IMG/VR virus record: IMGVR_UViG_3300034374_006741
Coordinates: 1-21,042 of that record
Strand: one strand, 5' to 3'
Length of the DNA stretch: 21,042 nt
Source: a virus
The position numbers and the translations under genes were made by a program. Positions within the stretch are counted from its first letter, which is position 1, and each line of letters starts with the position of its first letter. The notes beneath the pieces are model-generated. The model was not told where the DNA came from, made no database searches, and worked only from the letters and a program-made list of their open reading frames with translations. Positions 6,459 through 13,240 of this stretch are shown piece after piece.

Positions 6459-8567
6459 TTAATTATACTTGTATCTCCTGAAGAACTTAGACTCCTTAAA
6501 ATCAGAGGCTTCCCTTTTTGGCTTAACCTTTTGGGCGGCAAGAAGGCAAAGTCCAGAACTAATCGTCAAGTCAAACTTCGTCCTGTTGTCGATTTTGTAT
6601 CCAATCCAGTCCTCTAGAGTTCTGTTAAAATACATCTTTCCCATTTCACCGCTTTCGTGGTTGGCCCCCACGTGATCATGAACGTATGCCTCAATCGCAT
6701 GAGCATGGGCCTGAATGACATCCTGAGAGTTAGATGGGATACCCTTTGTTTTTACGTTCACCTTAGCTGACGTAGACGTCAGATGATTTGGCCTATTCAT
6801 CAAGTATCCGTCGTAACCCCTTGTCTCAAAGTATCTTGCAATTCCATACTTGTTGTTCTCTATGAGTATTGGGTACCCGTAGAATACGGCTGCCATAAGC
6901 ACATCTTCGTAAAAGATTTTAGCCAAAGGCGGGCGGGACGCATACTCTAGCACAAACATGTTTGACGGATACTGCATGTGAAACTTGTTGTACAGGTGTA
7001 GCGCTCCCTTAGACCCCCGTCCATCGACGGTGGCATCAAGGTCATAAGAGTCAACCCCGCCTACCCCCAGCTCTGCATTGGGCGCTATTCTTTTGTTTCT
7101 AAGAAACTTAGACTGATTCCTGAGCTCTGGAGGTGGCATCCAGGCAACGCGAAACCTGCCGTTTGGGTCTGGAGTAAATACAACCTCTGTATCTTTCTCT
7201 CCATTCTTCCAAACGAAATTTCCAGTAACAACGGGGTTGGGGAACAACTCATCATTGTACTGGATTTGCTCGTAAATCTTACCCACATTAAAAAGACTTC
7301 CTTCTATACTGTCCCTAAAGGCTTCGTCAGTAGTAAAAGGAAACTGCCTGATAATCTCATTCATCTCAGAGGCGTCGTGCTTCATGGCCTCTCTTTCGTT
7401 TTTGAGATAGCTACGGGCTCCTATTTCAACGTCTACACCGTCGATGCCCTCAATAGGGGACTCAGGGTCCTCGTGTACGGCTCTCCCATGCTTGTCAAAA
7501 AAGCCCTCCAGCGCCATATCAGCTGGAATAAAAAGTCGGTAGAGTCCTGATCGGGTCCTACCATTCTTGTTCCTCTCGTCTGGGTCTGAATCCCTCCAGA
7601 GGTCCTTGTACTCTTTTCCCCCTTTGTCCATCGGATTTACGGTGCTCCCCACCATTGCCTTTCCGACGATTTTTCGCCCGACGATCAAACACGTCCGTTG
7701 AATCCTCCAGGCGTCCCTTATGTCTGTAGGTCTTTCCCATTTACCAGCTTCATCTAGATAGAGCAAATGTAGCTTTTCTCCGTCATAGGCGTTGTTGGTG
7801 GTGTTCTTCCAGTTTATGACCGTATTAAGAGCCTCGCCCGTCTGCGTAGTCTTATTGTTCTTCGTGATTCTCTTAGACGGCTCGCGAAAAGCCAGCTCCA
7901 TGCGCGGATTGGTCGTTCCATCCTGAATTGGTTTAAAGAAGAAGGGGTAGTGCCTGAACATCTGCACGACCTTCTTCATGAATATATTCTCTTGGGCGTC
8001 CTTACCAGTCTTTGACTGTATCCCCAAGAGCTTGTCTTTGACTTGTGTGGCTTCGTCTAGAAGCACGGCAGAGCAGATGTTGGTATATCCGCTCCGCCTA
8101 CATTTAGTATACAGCTGCCCGATACATCGGGGGTCCGCCTCACACGCAGACAAATGTAAGAAAATTTCTCTTTGGAACTCTAAGTAGTCTGGATACCCGA
8201 TGTCCATTCGGGTCCACTGAAGCATCATGTAATGCCTGCCCGTAATATATGTAGGGACACCGTCGTTATAGAACCAAAAGCCTTCACGCCTACGGCGAAA
8301 CTCCTCCTCGATATACGGAGAAAACTTCTCTCTGAAGGGCCTGGGCGTCTCGGACCACTCATCCATACTCTTAATCCGAAGCAACTCCTGAGGCATAGGA
8401 ATCCTCTCCCACAACTGCATGTGGTTTGGCTTTCCATATCCAGCAATCTCCTTTTTGGGAGGCTGAGCGGGAAGTGCAATGTCAAGCCCACCGATTTGAA
8501 CAATCTCTCCTTTCGTACCGTTGGGGCAAATTGAGATAAAGTCCGTAGCATCAGTAGACTTGGCCAT
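6459..8567 (-). CDS. terL: Terminase large subunit (702 aa)
   Basis: This is the ATPase-nuclease motor that packs phage DNA into the prohead. The N-terminal ATPase has a Walker-A-like loop at residues 156-162 (CRRSGYT, an unusual form lacking the classic GKS/GKT), a Walker B at 267-273 (LHLLYLDEA, acidic residues D272 and E273) and a coupling motif GSTVNPMD at 308-314. The C-terminal RNase-H-like nuclease starts near 500 with GVGGVDSYDLD (D506 a likely metal ligand), followed by LIENNKYGIARYF (E570) and FDLTISSGLCLLA (D667). Length fits large terminases next to portals of this size. The start ATG overlaps the end of the 61-aa CxC protein by 17 bp. The portal follows after a 47-bp gap that holds a promoter. 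Confidence 0.93.
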   Translation of the reverse strand: MAKSTDATDFISICPNGTKGEIVQIGGLDIALPAQPPKKEIAGYGKPNHMQLWERIPMPQELLRIKSMDEWSETPRPFREKFSPYIEEEFRRRREGFWFYNDGVPTYITGRHYMMLQWTRMDIGYPDYLEFQREIFLHLSACEADPRCIGQLYTKCRRSGYTNICSAVLLDEATQVKDKLLGIQSKTGKDAQENIFMKKVVQMFRHYPFFFKPIQDGTTNPRMELAFREPSKRITKNNKTTQTGEALNTVINWKNTTNNAYDGEKLHLLYLDEAGKWERPTDIRDAWRIQRTCLIVGRKIVGKAMVGSTVNPMDKGGKEYKDLWRDSDPDERNKNGRTRSGLYRLFIPADMALEGFFDKHGRAVHEDPESPIEGIDGVDVEIGARSYLKNEREAMKHDASEMNEIIRQFPFTTDEAFRDSIEGSLFNVGKIYEQIQYNDELFPNPVVTGNFVWKNGEKDTEVVFTPDPNGRFRVAWMPPPELRNQSKFLRNKRIAPNAELGVGGVDSYDLDATVDGRGSKGALHLYNKFHMQYPSNMFVLEYASRPPLAKIFYEDVLMAAVFYGYPILIENNKYGIARYFETRGYDGYLMNRPNHLTSTSAKVNVKTKGIPSNSQDVIQAHAHAIEAYVHDHVGANHESGEMGKMYFNRTLEDWIGYKIDNRTKFDLTISSGLCLLAAQKVKPKREASDFKESKFFRRYKYN

Positions 8568-8736
8568 ACCTATTGCTTCTGAAGCTAGGGGCGCCTGACT
8601 TTGGGTTTTTCAGCTCCATGTACTTGCCGCATGGACACTTGATGTCGTGATAAGCACCATCGGAGCCAAACTTAATTGACACCCCGCTTTTGGACTCTTC
8701 GTGCTTTTTTTCGCAATCGCAAATGTAATCAGCCAT
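8551..8736 (-). CDS. Small CxC...CxC protein, probable zinc ribbon (61 aa)
   Basis: A 61-residue protein starting MADYICDCEKKHEE. Four Cys in two CxC pairs (C6/C8 and C34/C36, the latter in IKCPCGKYM) suggest a zinc ribbon. The frame runs further upstream, but that part would lie within the tRNA-Arg gene, so the ATG at 8,734-8,736 is the sensible start, 21 bp past the tRNA 3' end. It overlaps the terminase start by 17 bp. A role in packaging or as a small regulator is possible from position. The family is not recognised. Confidence 0.7.
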   Translation of the reverse strand: MADYICDCEKKHEESKSGVSIKFGSDGAYHDIKCPCGKYMELKNPKSGAPSFRSNRYGQVY

Positions 8737-8756
8737 GATGATAGTGAATTGTATTG

Positions 8757-8830
8757 TACGCCTGACAGGATTCGAACCTGTGACCGTTTGCTTAGAAGGC
8801 AAATGCTCTATCCAGCTGAGCTACAGGCGC
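8757..8830 (-). tRNA. tRNA-Arg (anticodon TCT)
   Basis: Read on the minus strand, all four arms can be drawn. Acceptor GCGCCTG pairs with CAGGCGT (first pair G-T wobble). The D stem is GCTC/GAGC with a 9-nt loop. The anticodon stem is TTTGC/GCAAA with loop CTTCTAA, giving anticodon TCT, which reads AGA (Arg). The T stem is ACAGG/CCTGT with loop TTCGAAT. The discriminator base is A and no CCA is encoded, so it must be added after transcription. It sits in the leftward operon between two small genes, with only 5 bp to the stop upstream. Confidence 0.93.
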
Positions 8831-8835
8831 ATGCC

Positions 8836-9057
8836 TTAGCCCTTGCTGTTTCGTTTCTTCGGCCTGTTGTTGGCTCTGTTGATGCTAGCTTTCAAAAACC
8901 CTTTAATTTTTGACCCAGAGTGGTAGGCGTCTTTGCCGTCACCGTTCCCGTAGGTCTTTTTCTTTCTATTGTATTTATTGAGAGCGGCGCGATACTTCTT
9001 AGCCGCACGAGACTTCCCGTACTTCCTGTACTCTTTTTTGTAGTCGCGCTTTTTCAC
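8836..9057 (-). CDS. Small highly basic protein (73 aa)
   Basis: A 73-residue protein with a GTG start, rich in Lys, Arg and Tyr. It begins MKKRDYKKEYRKYGKSRAA, continues KYRAALNKYNRKKK, then GNGDGKDAYHSGSKIKGF, and ends RANNRPKKRNSKG. The order of a basic helix, then GDGKDxxH, then a Ser/Asn/Arg-rich end resembles small HNH-derived phage proteins, where the second half would carry the H and N residues. With only one His and no clear catalytic set it is more likely a degenerate, DNA-binding relative than an active nuclease. A GTATATTTGG box lies 4 bp upstream of the GTG, which would give a leader of almost no length. Confidence 0.62.
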   Translation of the reverse strand: MKKRDYKKEYRKYGKSRAAKKYRAALNKYNRKKKTYGNGDGKDAYHSGSKIKGFLKASINRANNRPKKRNSKG

Positions 9058-9061
9058 GTAC

Positions 9062-9069
9062 CAAATATA
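9062..9069 (-). promoter_or_regulatory. Possible -7 promoter element (TATATTTG)
   Basis: The minus strand reads ATCGTATATTTGGTAC between the 43-aa and 73-aa genes. It matches TAnnTTTG, but the start codon begins only 4 bp downstream, so a transcript from here would have practically no leader. It may serve the tRNA and the genes beyond. Confidence 0.4.
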
Positions 9070-9072
9070 CGA

Positions 9073-9204
9073 TTATCTGCCTTGACCTCTGTACTTCTTT
9101 GAGTAGTGCTTAGAAGACTTGTTGTTTGAGTGCTTTGTCTTGGAGTGGATGTCAGCTCTTTTGATACGCTTCTTCTGGATGTAGGTCGATGCTTGTTTCT
9201 TCAT
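9073..9204 (-). CDS. Very small basic protein (43 aa)
   Basis: An ATG at 9,202-9,204 opens a 43-codon frame ending in TAA. The protein starts MKKQASTYIQKKRIKRAD and ends KHYSKKYRGQGR. It has 14 Lys/Arg, several His and Ser, and no Cys. It fills the gap between the tRNA-like element and the 73-aa gene, and its composition matches the other tiny basic proteins of this phage, which is the main reason to accept it. No family is recognised; binding to nucleic acid is possible from charge. Confidence 0.55.
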   Translation of the reverse strand: MKKQASTYIQKKRIKRADIHSKTKHSNNKSSKHYSKKYRGQGR

Positions 9205-9217
9205 TTGATTTAATTTG

Positions 9218-9294
9218 TCCGCAAGGTGGGGCTTGAACCCACATGTAACCAATTACTCTTTCTACAAGGTATAAGCTTGAGGAGATACTCGCGG
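9218..9294 (-). tRNA. tRNA-like element with non-canonical or decayed core
   Basis: On the minus strand, ends typical of a tRNA are present. A 7-bp acceptor CCGCGAG pairs with CTTGCGG (one G-T), followed by discriminator A. The T arm is perfect: GTGGG, loop TTCAAGC, CCCAC. The middle does not form a normal D arm. A 4-bp stem CAAG/CTTG encloses a 7-nt loop CTTATAC, which would present anticodon TAT (Ile, AUA), and a small stem GTAA/TTAC replaces a normal variable region. It abuts the stop codon of the 47-aa ORF exactly. It may be a decayed tRNA, a D-armless tRNA or a tRNA mimic. The anticodon is uncertain. Confidence 0.4.
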
Positions 9295-9438
9295 TTAGTC
9301 TTCAAACTCTTCGTTCCAGAAGTCGTCCCAGAACTTGAAGTCTGTTTTGTTCTTTTGGTAAACAATTTCCTTCCAATCATTTAGAGAATCTTTCAGCGAA
9401 ACCTCCGCTGTAGTCTTTTGCTTCTTCGATTGATCCAT
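9295..9438 (-). CDS. Acidic Trp-rich small protein overlapping the 96-aa gene out of frame (47 aa)
   Basis: An ATG at 9,436-9,438 lies inside the 96-aa gene in another frame and opens a 47-residue ORF ending in TAA at 9,295. The protein begins MDQSKKQKTTAEVSLKDSL and ends KFWDDFWNEEFED. The C-terminal half lies past the 96-aa stop, in sequence otherwise unexplained, and its acidic, Trp/Phe-rich end looks like real protein. About 62 bp are shared by both frames. The stop is immediately next to the tRNA-like element. Function unknown. Confidence 0.5.
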   Translation of the reverse strand: MDQSKKQKTTAEVSLKDSLNDWKEIVYQKNKTDFKFWDDFWNEEFED

Positions 9439-9667
9439 TAGTGCTAATGTCTTTGATCATTTGCTCCAATCGCTGTCTTTCAACGATTAGATCTTTACAA
9501 TCCGTAGCTGTTTGTTTAATTGACTGAAGCTCTGCTTTTCTAGCGGCTCCACCTGCTTCTGGGTCGACAGGCTTTTTGACCTCGTCAATCATGTTGTTGA
9601 TGGCCACCTCCATAGACGCCATAAGGCGCTGAGCGGCCTCAAGCGTGGTGAACTTCTTCTTCGACAT
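9377..9667 (-). CDS. Coiled-coil protein of unknown function (96 aa)
   Basis: A 96-residue protein starting MSKKKFTTLEAAQRLM. Almost the whole length is predicted helix with heptad-like spacing (MEVAINNMIDEV near 19-30, then LQSIKQTATDCKDLIVERQR, LEQMIKDI). The ATG lies 29 bp inside the end of the chaperonin gene. A small helical protein upstream of the large terminase could be a small terminase subunit or an assembly factor, but no DNA-binding helix-turn-helix is obvious, so this stays a guess. No membrane segment. Confidence 0.65.
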   Translation of the reverse strand: MSKKKFTTLEAAQRLMASMEVAINNMIDEVKKPVDPEAGGAARKAELQSIKQTATDCKDLIVERQRLEQMIKDISTNGSIEEAKDYSGGFAERFSK

Positions 9668-10244
9668 AGAAAATATCAGTGTAGTCGACGCGGTAATACT
9701 CTACATCGTCGATTTTGAATCGGTAATCCATGTTCTTCTTGAAGCCCACGACATCTCCAACTTCAAGGCCAAGCTCCTTGGTCTTCTCAGACTCAAATGA
9801 TACTATCCCCTTTGTGACTGGGTCCTCCTTGAGCTTTACAACCTCGATGACATCGGATAGCTTTTCCTCCTCTTGTTCTAGAGGGGAGAGCACGACCCAC
9901 CCTCCAAGCGGATGCACCTCACCAGTCTCTTTCGACTTGTAAGCGATAGCTTGGTTGTTCACCACTGAAATGCTTGGCGGACAATATCTTACGAGGTAGT
10001 TGTTGTCCTCGCCAGTAAGAACCTGACCCTCATTCAGTACTACTAGGTGATGGAAGTAGAGAGTGTCTCCTGGCTGTGCGCCAGTGTCATACTTAAAAGG
10101 CACAGCAACCAAAGGGCCAGCATTAACGCGATGCTTAAACTCGTTGAAGCGGTTGTCCACATAGAGCTCAAGGCCTGACGAAGTCTTGATAGTATCATTG
10201 ATCTGCTTTTCGAGCTCAACGACAAATAGGTCGAACGTTCTCAT
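9639..10244 (-). CDS. GroES-like co-chaperonin with two tandem domains (201 aa)
   Basis: The second half (about 113-196) matches the GroES pattern: GGWVVLSPLEQEEEKLSDVI (first strand plus mobile-loop region), KGIVSF, LEVGDVVGFKKNMDYRFKID, then EYYRVDYTDIFYVEE. The first half (about 3-95) follows the same order more loosely: FDLFVVELEKQ, GPLVAVPFKYDTGAQPGDTL with YFHH, and NNYLVRYCPPSISVV. GroES is normally ~95 residues with a single domain, so this looks like a tandem double-domain co-chaperonin. Phage co-chaperonins (T4 gp31 is the classic case) replace host GroES on GroEL so that the capsid protein can fold. A similar role is inferred. Starts at ATG, 4 bp after the 79-aa gene. Confidence 0.72.
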   Translation of the reverse strand: MRTFDLFVVELEKQINDTIKTSSGLELYVDNRFNEFKHRVNAGPLVAVPFKYDTGAQPGDTLYFHHLVVLNEGQVLTGEDNNYLVRYCPPSISVVNNQAIAYKSKETGEVHPLGGWVVLSPLEQEEEKLSDVIEVVKLKEDPVTKGIVSFESEKTKELGLEVGDVVGFKKNMDYRFKIDDVEYYRVDYTDIFYVEEEVHHA

Positions 10245-10248
10245 TGAA

Positions 10249-10488
10249 TTAGAAGTTTAGATCGAACTCAAGCAAGCACGGCATGTCGTCGACAGCCTTC
10301 CACAAAACCTGAGAACCATCTTCTTCCTGCAAATATACGAGGTATCTCTTCTTGTTGTACCTATGCAGGTGTTCTTCGTCCATCAATATGGCACTAACAT
10401 TGCCCCTTCCTGCTTTCATGCCTACGTAATAGGCCATGGCATCCTTCGGGTCTCGCCCGATGATGATCTTTCTAATAAGTCCTTCCAT
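10249..10488 (-). CDS. Conserved-looking phage protein of unknown function (79 aa)
   Basis: A 79-residue protein starting MEGLIRKIIIGRDPKDAMAY. It has a compact alpha/beta look: RKIIIGRDPKDAMAYYVGM, a strand VSAILMD, then RYLVYLQEEDGSQVLWKAVD and a terminal PCLLEFDLNF. There is no signal peptide, Cys pair or catalytic motif. It starts 1 bp after the 101-aa stop and ends 4 bp before the chaperonin start, so all three are surely co-transcribed. I do not recognise the family. Confidence 0.68.
   Translation of the reverse strand: MEGLIRKIIIGRDPKDAMAYYVGMKAGRGNVSAILMDEEHLHRYNKKRYLVYLQEEDGSQVLWKAVDDMPCLLEFDLNF
10330..10337 (-). promoter_or_regulatory. Possible internal -7 promoter element (TATATTTG)
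   Basis: On the minus strand CTCGTATATTTGCAGG lies inside the 79-aa gene. It resembles the box at 9,062-9,069 (shared TCGTATATTTG). It could drive the chaperonin gene, but it is also plain coding sequence (Tyr-Leu-Val-Tyr-Leu-Gln), so chance is possible. Confidence 0.25.
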
Positions 10489-10489
10489 T

Positions 10490-10795
10490 TTAATTTAATG
10501 ATATCCCCAATCCGCTGAGGAGATCATCAAGATCTGTGTCGTCATCGGGAGGGGTGTAAGATTCTTTCATGAAGTCGGTGATGATGTCAAGCTCATCTTT
10601 TGACTGCATGTTGTAGTTGAAAAAAGCCTTCATGTTGCTTTGATCTTCCGATAGTGGCTCAAGAAGACCCACCACAACAGCAGATATAACACGATCTTCC
10701 ATGCCATACTTGTGTACAAGCTCCTGAATTGCTCCAGAAATTTCCTGGATTTCAAACCAGAAACCCTCTTCCTCCATATCTTCATAGTTGCCCAT
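10490..10795 (-). CDS. Small acidic protein of unknown function (101 aa)
   Basis: A 101-residue acidic protein starting MGNYEDMEEEGFWFEIQE. The middle is helical (ISGAIQELVHKYGMEDRVIS, AVVVGLLEPLSEDQ). The C-terminus is very acidic (PPDDDTDLDDLLSGLGISL). There is no His or Cys cluster. Its start codon is only 9 bp from the start of the rightward winged-helix gene, so the two are divergent with no room for promoters between them. The family is not recognised. Confidence 0.68.
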   Translation of the reverse strand: MGNYEDMEEEGFWFEIQEISGAIQELVHKYGMEDRVISAVVVGLLEPLSEDQSNMKAFFNYNMQSKDELDIITDFMKESYTPPDDDTDLDDLLSGLGISLN

Positions 10796-10804
10796 ACCTC
10801 AATT

Positions 10805-11257
10805 ATGCCTAAAAGTTCCGTATCCAAAAAGAAGCTCTTTCGAGACTTCTCCCGACTCCATCAAAGGTACGTAAAAAAGAACTACCTAAAGCACCTTCGA
10901 TCCGTCACCAATGACTTCTGCAGAAGGTACGACATCTTTGAAAAAGAGCTTCAGTTCATGTTGTGGGCCTACGACCTAGAGTTTTGGACTTTGGCTTACG
11001 CGGCCAAGGATTACAACTACAACAAAAAGAAGCTTGGCGAACGCATTGTATATGAGTTAGTTAACAATGGTTACGTGTACAAACACTTTGATAGACTAAC
11101 CCCGTCAGACACGCTAGAGGATCATTTATTCAGGGACGAAACGAAGTACAACTACAGGGTTAGGTATGCCCTTACCCAAAAAGCAAGGCTTCTCGTCCAG
11201 ACATATTACCGCTGTCTAGAAGACGCTGGTACTTCCTCGGATGCACCGCAATCTTGA
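10805..11257 (+). CDS. Winged-helix (MarR-like) regulator (150 aa)
   Basis: A 150-residue basic protein starting MPKSSVSKKKLFRDFSRLHQ. After a basic N-terminus (1-45), residues 46-90 hold a helical core (KELQFMLWAYDLEFWTLAY, then KKLGERIVYELVNNGYV), followed by a wing-like part and a final helix YALTQKARLLVQTYYRCL. The order of helix, recognition helix with LxxLxxxGYV, wing (YRVRYALT) and helix is that of MarR-type winged helices, so DNA binding is likely. It lies against the direction of all its neighbours, starts 9 bp from a divergent gene and overlaps the sulfotransferase-like gene tail-to-tail by 86 bp. A regulator of the late leftward genes is a fair guess. Confidence 0.68.
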   Translation: MPKSSVSKKKLFRDFSRLHQRYVKKNYLKHLRSVTNDFCRRYDIFEKELQFMLWAYDLEFWTLAYAAKDYNYNKKKLGERIVYELVNNGYVYKHFDRLTPSDTLEDHLFRDETKYNYRVRYALTQKARLLVQTYYRCLEDAGTSSDAPQS

Positions 11258-11756
11258 ATCGATCCATGTATTCGAACTTTTGGCGGCTGAACCTGTAGCC
11301 AAGGCCTATGTGCTTGACTATATCCTCAATCCTTAGATCGATGTCATCATAGTCAACTTCTAGCACGTTTGTAAAAAGAGACCGAACGCCTTCAAGCTCT
11401 ATGAGGGCCTGAGAAATTATCTCCCCGTACTGGAACGGGAAAGCCTCGCCTACTCCGCTCGGGAATTCTTTTTTAAGAGACTCGATAACTTCTAGGGGGT
11501 CCCTATTTATGATCACTATCGGTGAGTCTCCGTAAGAGTTATAAAAGTCTTTAGCCCACAGGGGGAAGCTGGAGTCAACGCCACCAATCGCCCCAAGAAC
11601 ACCTGGCCACAAATCACTGGGAAGGGTACCGTTCATGATTCTAATACCAGGCTCGTGCTCACAGCAAGACATGGTGTTGAGGTAGTGAGCCAGCCAAGCC
11701 CCGCGAGTGCGAGGCAAACCAGTCACGAAAAATGACTGTCGTTCAAAATTTTCCAT
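11172..11756 (-). CDS. Sulfotransferase-like P-loop protein (194 aa)
   Basis: A 194-residue protein starting MENFERQSFFVTGLPRTRGA. The motif TGLPRTRGAWLAHYL (12-26) matches the 5'-phosphosulfate-binding loop of sulfotransferases. PIVIINRDPLEVIESL (79-94) matches the 3'-phosphate-binding motif with its R-D-P-x-x-V-x-S-like order. Such enzymes move sulfate from PAPS to a hydroxyl or amine. It is shorter than typical cellular sulfotransferases (about 250-300 aa), so it may be a minimal form or a related P-loop enzyme. The last ~28 codons overlap the winged-helix gene on the other strand. Its place among virion genes suggests modification of a virion or surface glycan, which is inference. Confidence 0.6.
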   Translation of the reverse strand: MENFERQSFFVTGLPRTRGAWLAHYLNTMSCCEHEPGIRIMNGTLPSDLWPGVLGAIGGVDSSFPLWAKDFYNSYGDSPIVIINRDPLEVIESLKKEFPSGVGEAFPFQYGEIISQALIELEGVRSLFTNVLEVDYDDIDLRIEDIVKHIGLGYRFSRQKFEYMDRFKIAVHPRKYQRLLDSGNMSGREALLFG

Positions 11757-11760
11757 TCAA

Positions 11761-12756
11761 TTAGGTTGCTAATGCAGTGACGGCGATTTCCCTAGATATA
11801 TTACCCGCCGACTCAACAGGGACTTTGGCGGCCAAAGAAATAATTATTGTTTCCGTGTCTGTAAGAGACTGAGGAAAAGAAACACTTTGCTCAACACCGT
11901 TACTGTCAATCCACTCGAACGTTCCCGTCAAATCCATTTGGACTCCGTTTTTATCGACCACATCGAAAGTGTCGTCTGAAACAAGCCTTACTGGGACGTC
12001 GCTTACAACTATTGCATCCTCTGCAGGAGAAATGGAATCAACGGTTACATCAACGTAGGATTCCGTAAGAATCGGATCACCCGAGTGGACCGCTCTCTCT
12101 GGAAGAGCAATGTCTTGACTAAACATCAGCGCACCCACGAGACCCTCCCCTTCCCTTCGGGTGTCACCTTTTATGGAATTGCCTGTGTGAAGACTTTTAA
12201 TATACCAAGAAAACTCAAACTCTGAAGAAAAACAACCAGTAAATGAAAGATCTAGAGCAGTTTTGGACTGCAGCGATGACGAAGGTGGAAATCCCGATGG
12301 CTTAATAAGGGCTTTTCGGCCCGTAGTTAGAGACCTAATATCGTCATAAAGGCTTGCATCCAGAGTGTCTGACTCTAAGTTCCAAAAAGTAAGAACGTTC
12401 AAGGATGTGTTGGTGGGGACAACGGGGTTGAACTTATCAAGAGAAAGCTGAGTGCCCCGAGTGATGTTGTAAATAGTTGTGTATACCTCAATGTTGGTAA
12501 GAACATCCTCGGCTACAAGTGGGTCAACGTTCGATTCTGACTTTGTGCTCGCCGTCGCTATCCCACTTAAAGAAACATACTTGTCAGAACCTACTTCGGT
12601 GGTCCCAACTGCCCCCGTATTCACCCCAGTCAAATTTGTTGAAAAGGATGAAAGTAACGAAGTTCCTACAACGGGCGTTGCCCAAACAATGTTAGAAATT
12701 GTTTCAACCGCAACTGAGGGCTGATCTGTGTCTGTGGTTATTCCTAATCCAGGCAT
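11761..12756 (-). CDS. Beta-rich virion protein, probably tail (331 aa)
   Basis: A 331-residue protein rich in Ser, Thr, Val and Asp, with little helix. I placed the start at the ATG at 12,754-12,756, one base after the peptidase stop; a longer form begins at a TTG inside the peptidase gene. The protein starts MPGLGITTDTDQPSVAVETI. Parts such as LTNIEVYTTIYNITRGTQLS and FEFSWYIKSLHTGNSIKGDT, and a C-terminal Ig-like stretch (VDVTVDSISPAEDAIVVSDV), suggest beta sandwiches. A tail, fibre or neck structural role is inferred from this and from context. No enzyme motif; the family is not recognised. Confidence 0.6.
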   Translation of the reverse strand: MPGLGITTDTDQPSVAVETISNIVWATPVVGTSLLSSFSTNLTGVNTGAVGTTEVGSDKYVSLSGIATASTKSESNVDPLVAEDVLTNIEVYTTIYNITRGTQLSLDKFNPVVPTNTSLNVLTFWNLESDTLDASLYDDIRSLTTGRKALIKPSGFPPSSSLQSKTALDLSFTGCFSSEFEFSWYIKSLHTGNSIKGDTRREGEGLVGALMFSQDIALPERAVHSGDPILTESYVDVTVDSISPAEDAIVVSDVPVRLVSDDTFDVVDKNGVQMDLTGTFEWIDSNGVEQSVSFPQSLTDTETIIISLAAKVPVESAGNISREIAVTALAT

Positions 12757-12757
12757 A

Positions 12758-13240
12758 TCAAAGTGATTTTCCAAACATTACTTCGTAGTAAACCTTTCCT
12801 TCATCATCCCGAAGAGCTTTGAGGCAGCGACCACGATTAACGCCATCATGCACATAACTGACGTGAACCCAATCAGGATTATCTGAATCGCCAAATTCCC
12901 ACACCATTTGATCAAACGTAACGTTTTCTTGTATCCAGTCGAAGATCTGACTGTTTGTACAGCGTCCAAAAACGTCTGCGTCAAGGTCGAGTGCTCTTCC
13001 TTCCATGTGTTGACTACGAAGCGCACCACCGATAGCACGGTTGAGCTCAGGGCCACGATAGCCTGACGACACGTATATAGGGCACCCGAAAGCGTCCCTA
13101 AGAGGTTGAAATACGTTTTCTGCAAGAGCCTTGAGATTTTGGATAACCCATTCATCATCTGGAGTGTTGTTGATTCCCAACCTTGAAGCGGTAGTGCTTT
13201 TTGTACACTCCTTAAGTGTCAGGTTTTTAGATAGTTGCAT
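12758..13240 (-). CDS. M15 peptidase, probable endolysin (160 aa)
   Basis: This is a D-Ala-D-Ala-type metallopeptidase that cuts peptidoglycan cross-bridges, probably for host lysis. The start MQLSKNLTLKECTKSTTASR is the typical opening of M15_3 phage enzymes, so I chose the ATG at 13,240 over an upstream GTG at 13,276. Motifs: YVSSGYRGPELN (56-67), SQHMEGRALD (76-85, zinc ligands H78 and D85), WEFGD near 114-118 (E115 a likely catalytic acid) and WVHVS (124-128, third ligand H126). All key residues are present. There is no signal peptide, so release would need a holin or other membrane factor. A divergent 56-aa membrane peptide starts 119 bp away. Confidence 0.85.
   Translation of the reverse strand: MQLSKNLTLKECTKSTTASRLGINNTPDDEWVIQNLKALAENVFQPLRDAFGCPIYVSSGYRGPELNRAIGGALRSQHMEGRALDLDADVFGRCTNSQIFDWIQENVTFDQMVWEFGDSDNPDWVHVSYVHDGVNRGRCLKALRDDEGKVYYEVMFGKSL

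Noticed and set aside
8225-8551. 108-aa leftward and 100-aa rightward ORFs within the terminase start
   Set aside because: Both are out-of-frame shadows of the terminase gene, which has clear motifs.
8737-8802. Upstream extension of the 61-aa CxC protein
   Set aside because: It would translate tRNA-Arg sequence.
12757-12774. TTG start of the 331-aa protein
   Set aside because: It would overlap the peptidase gene, while an ATG lies one base after the peptidase stop.
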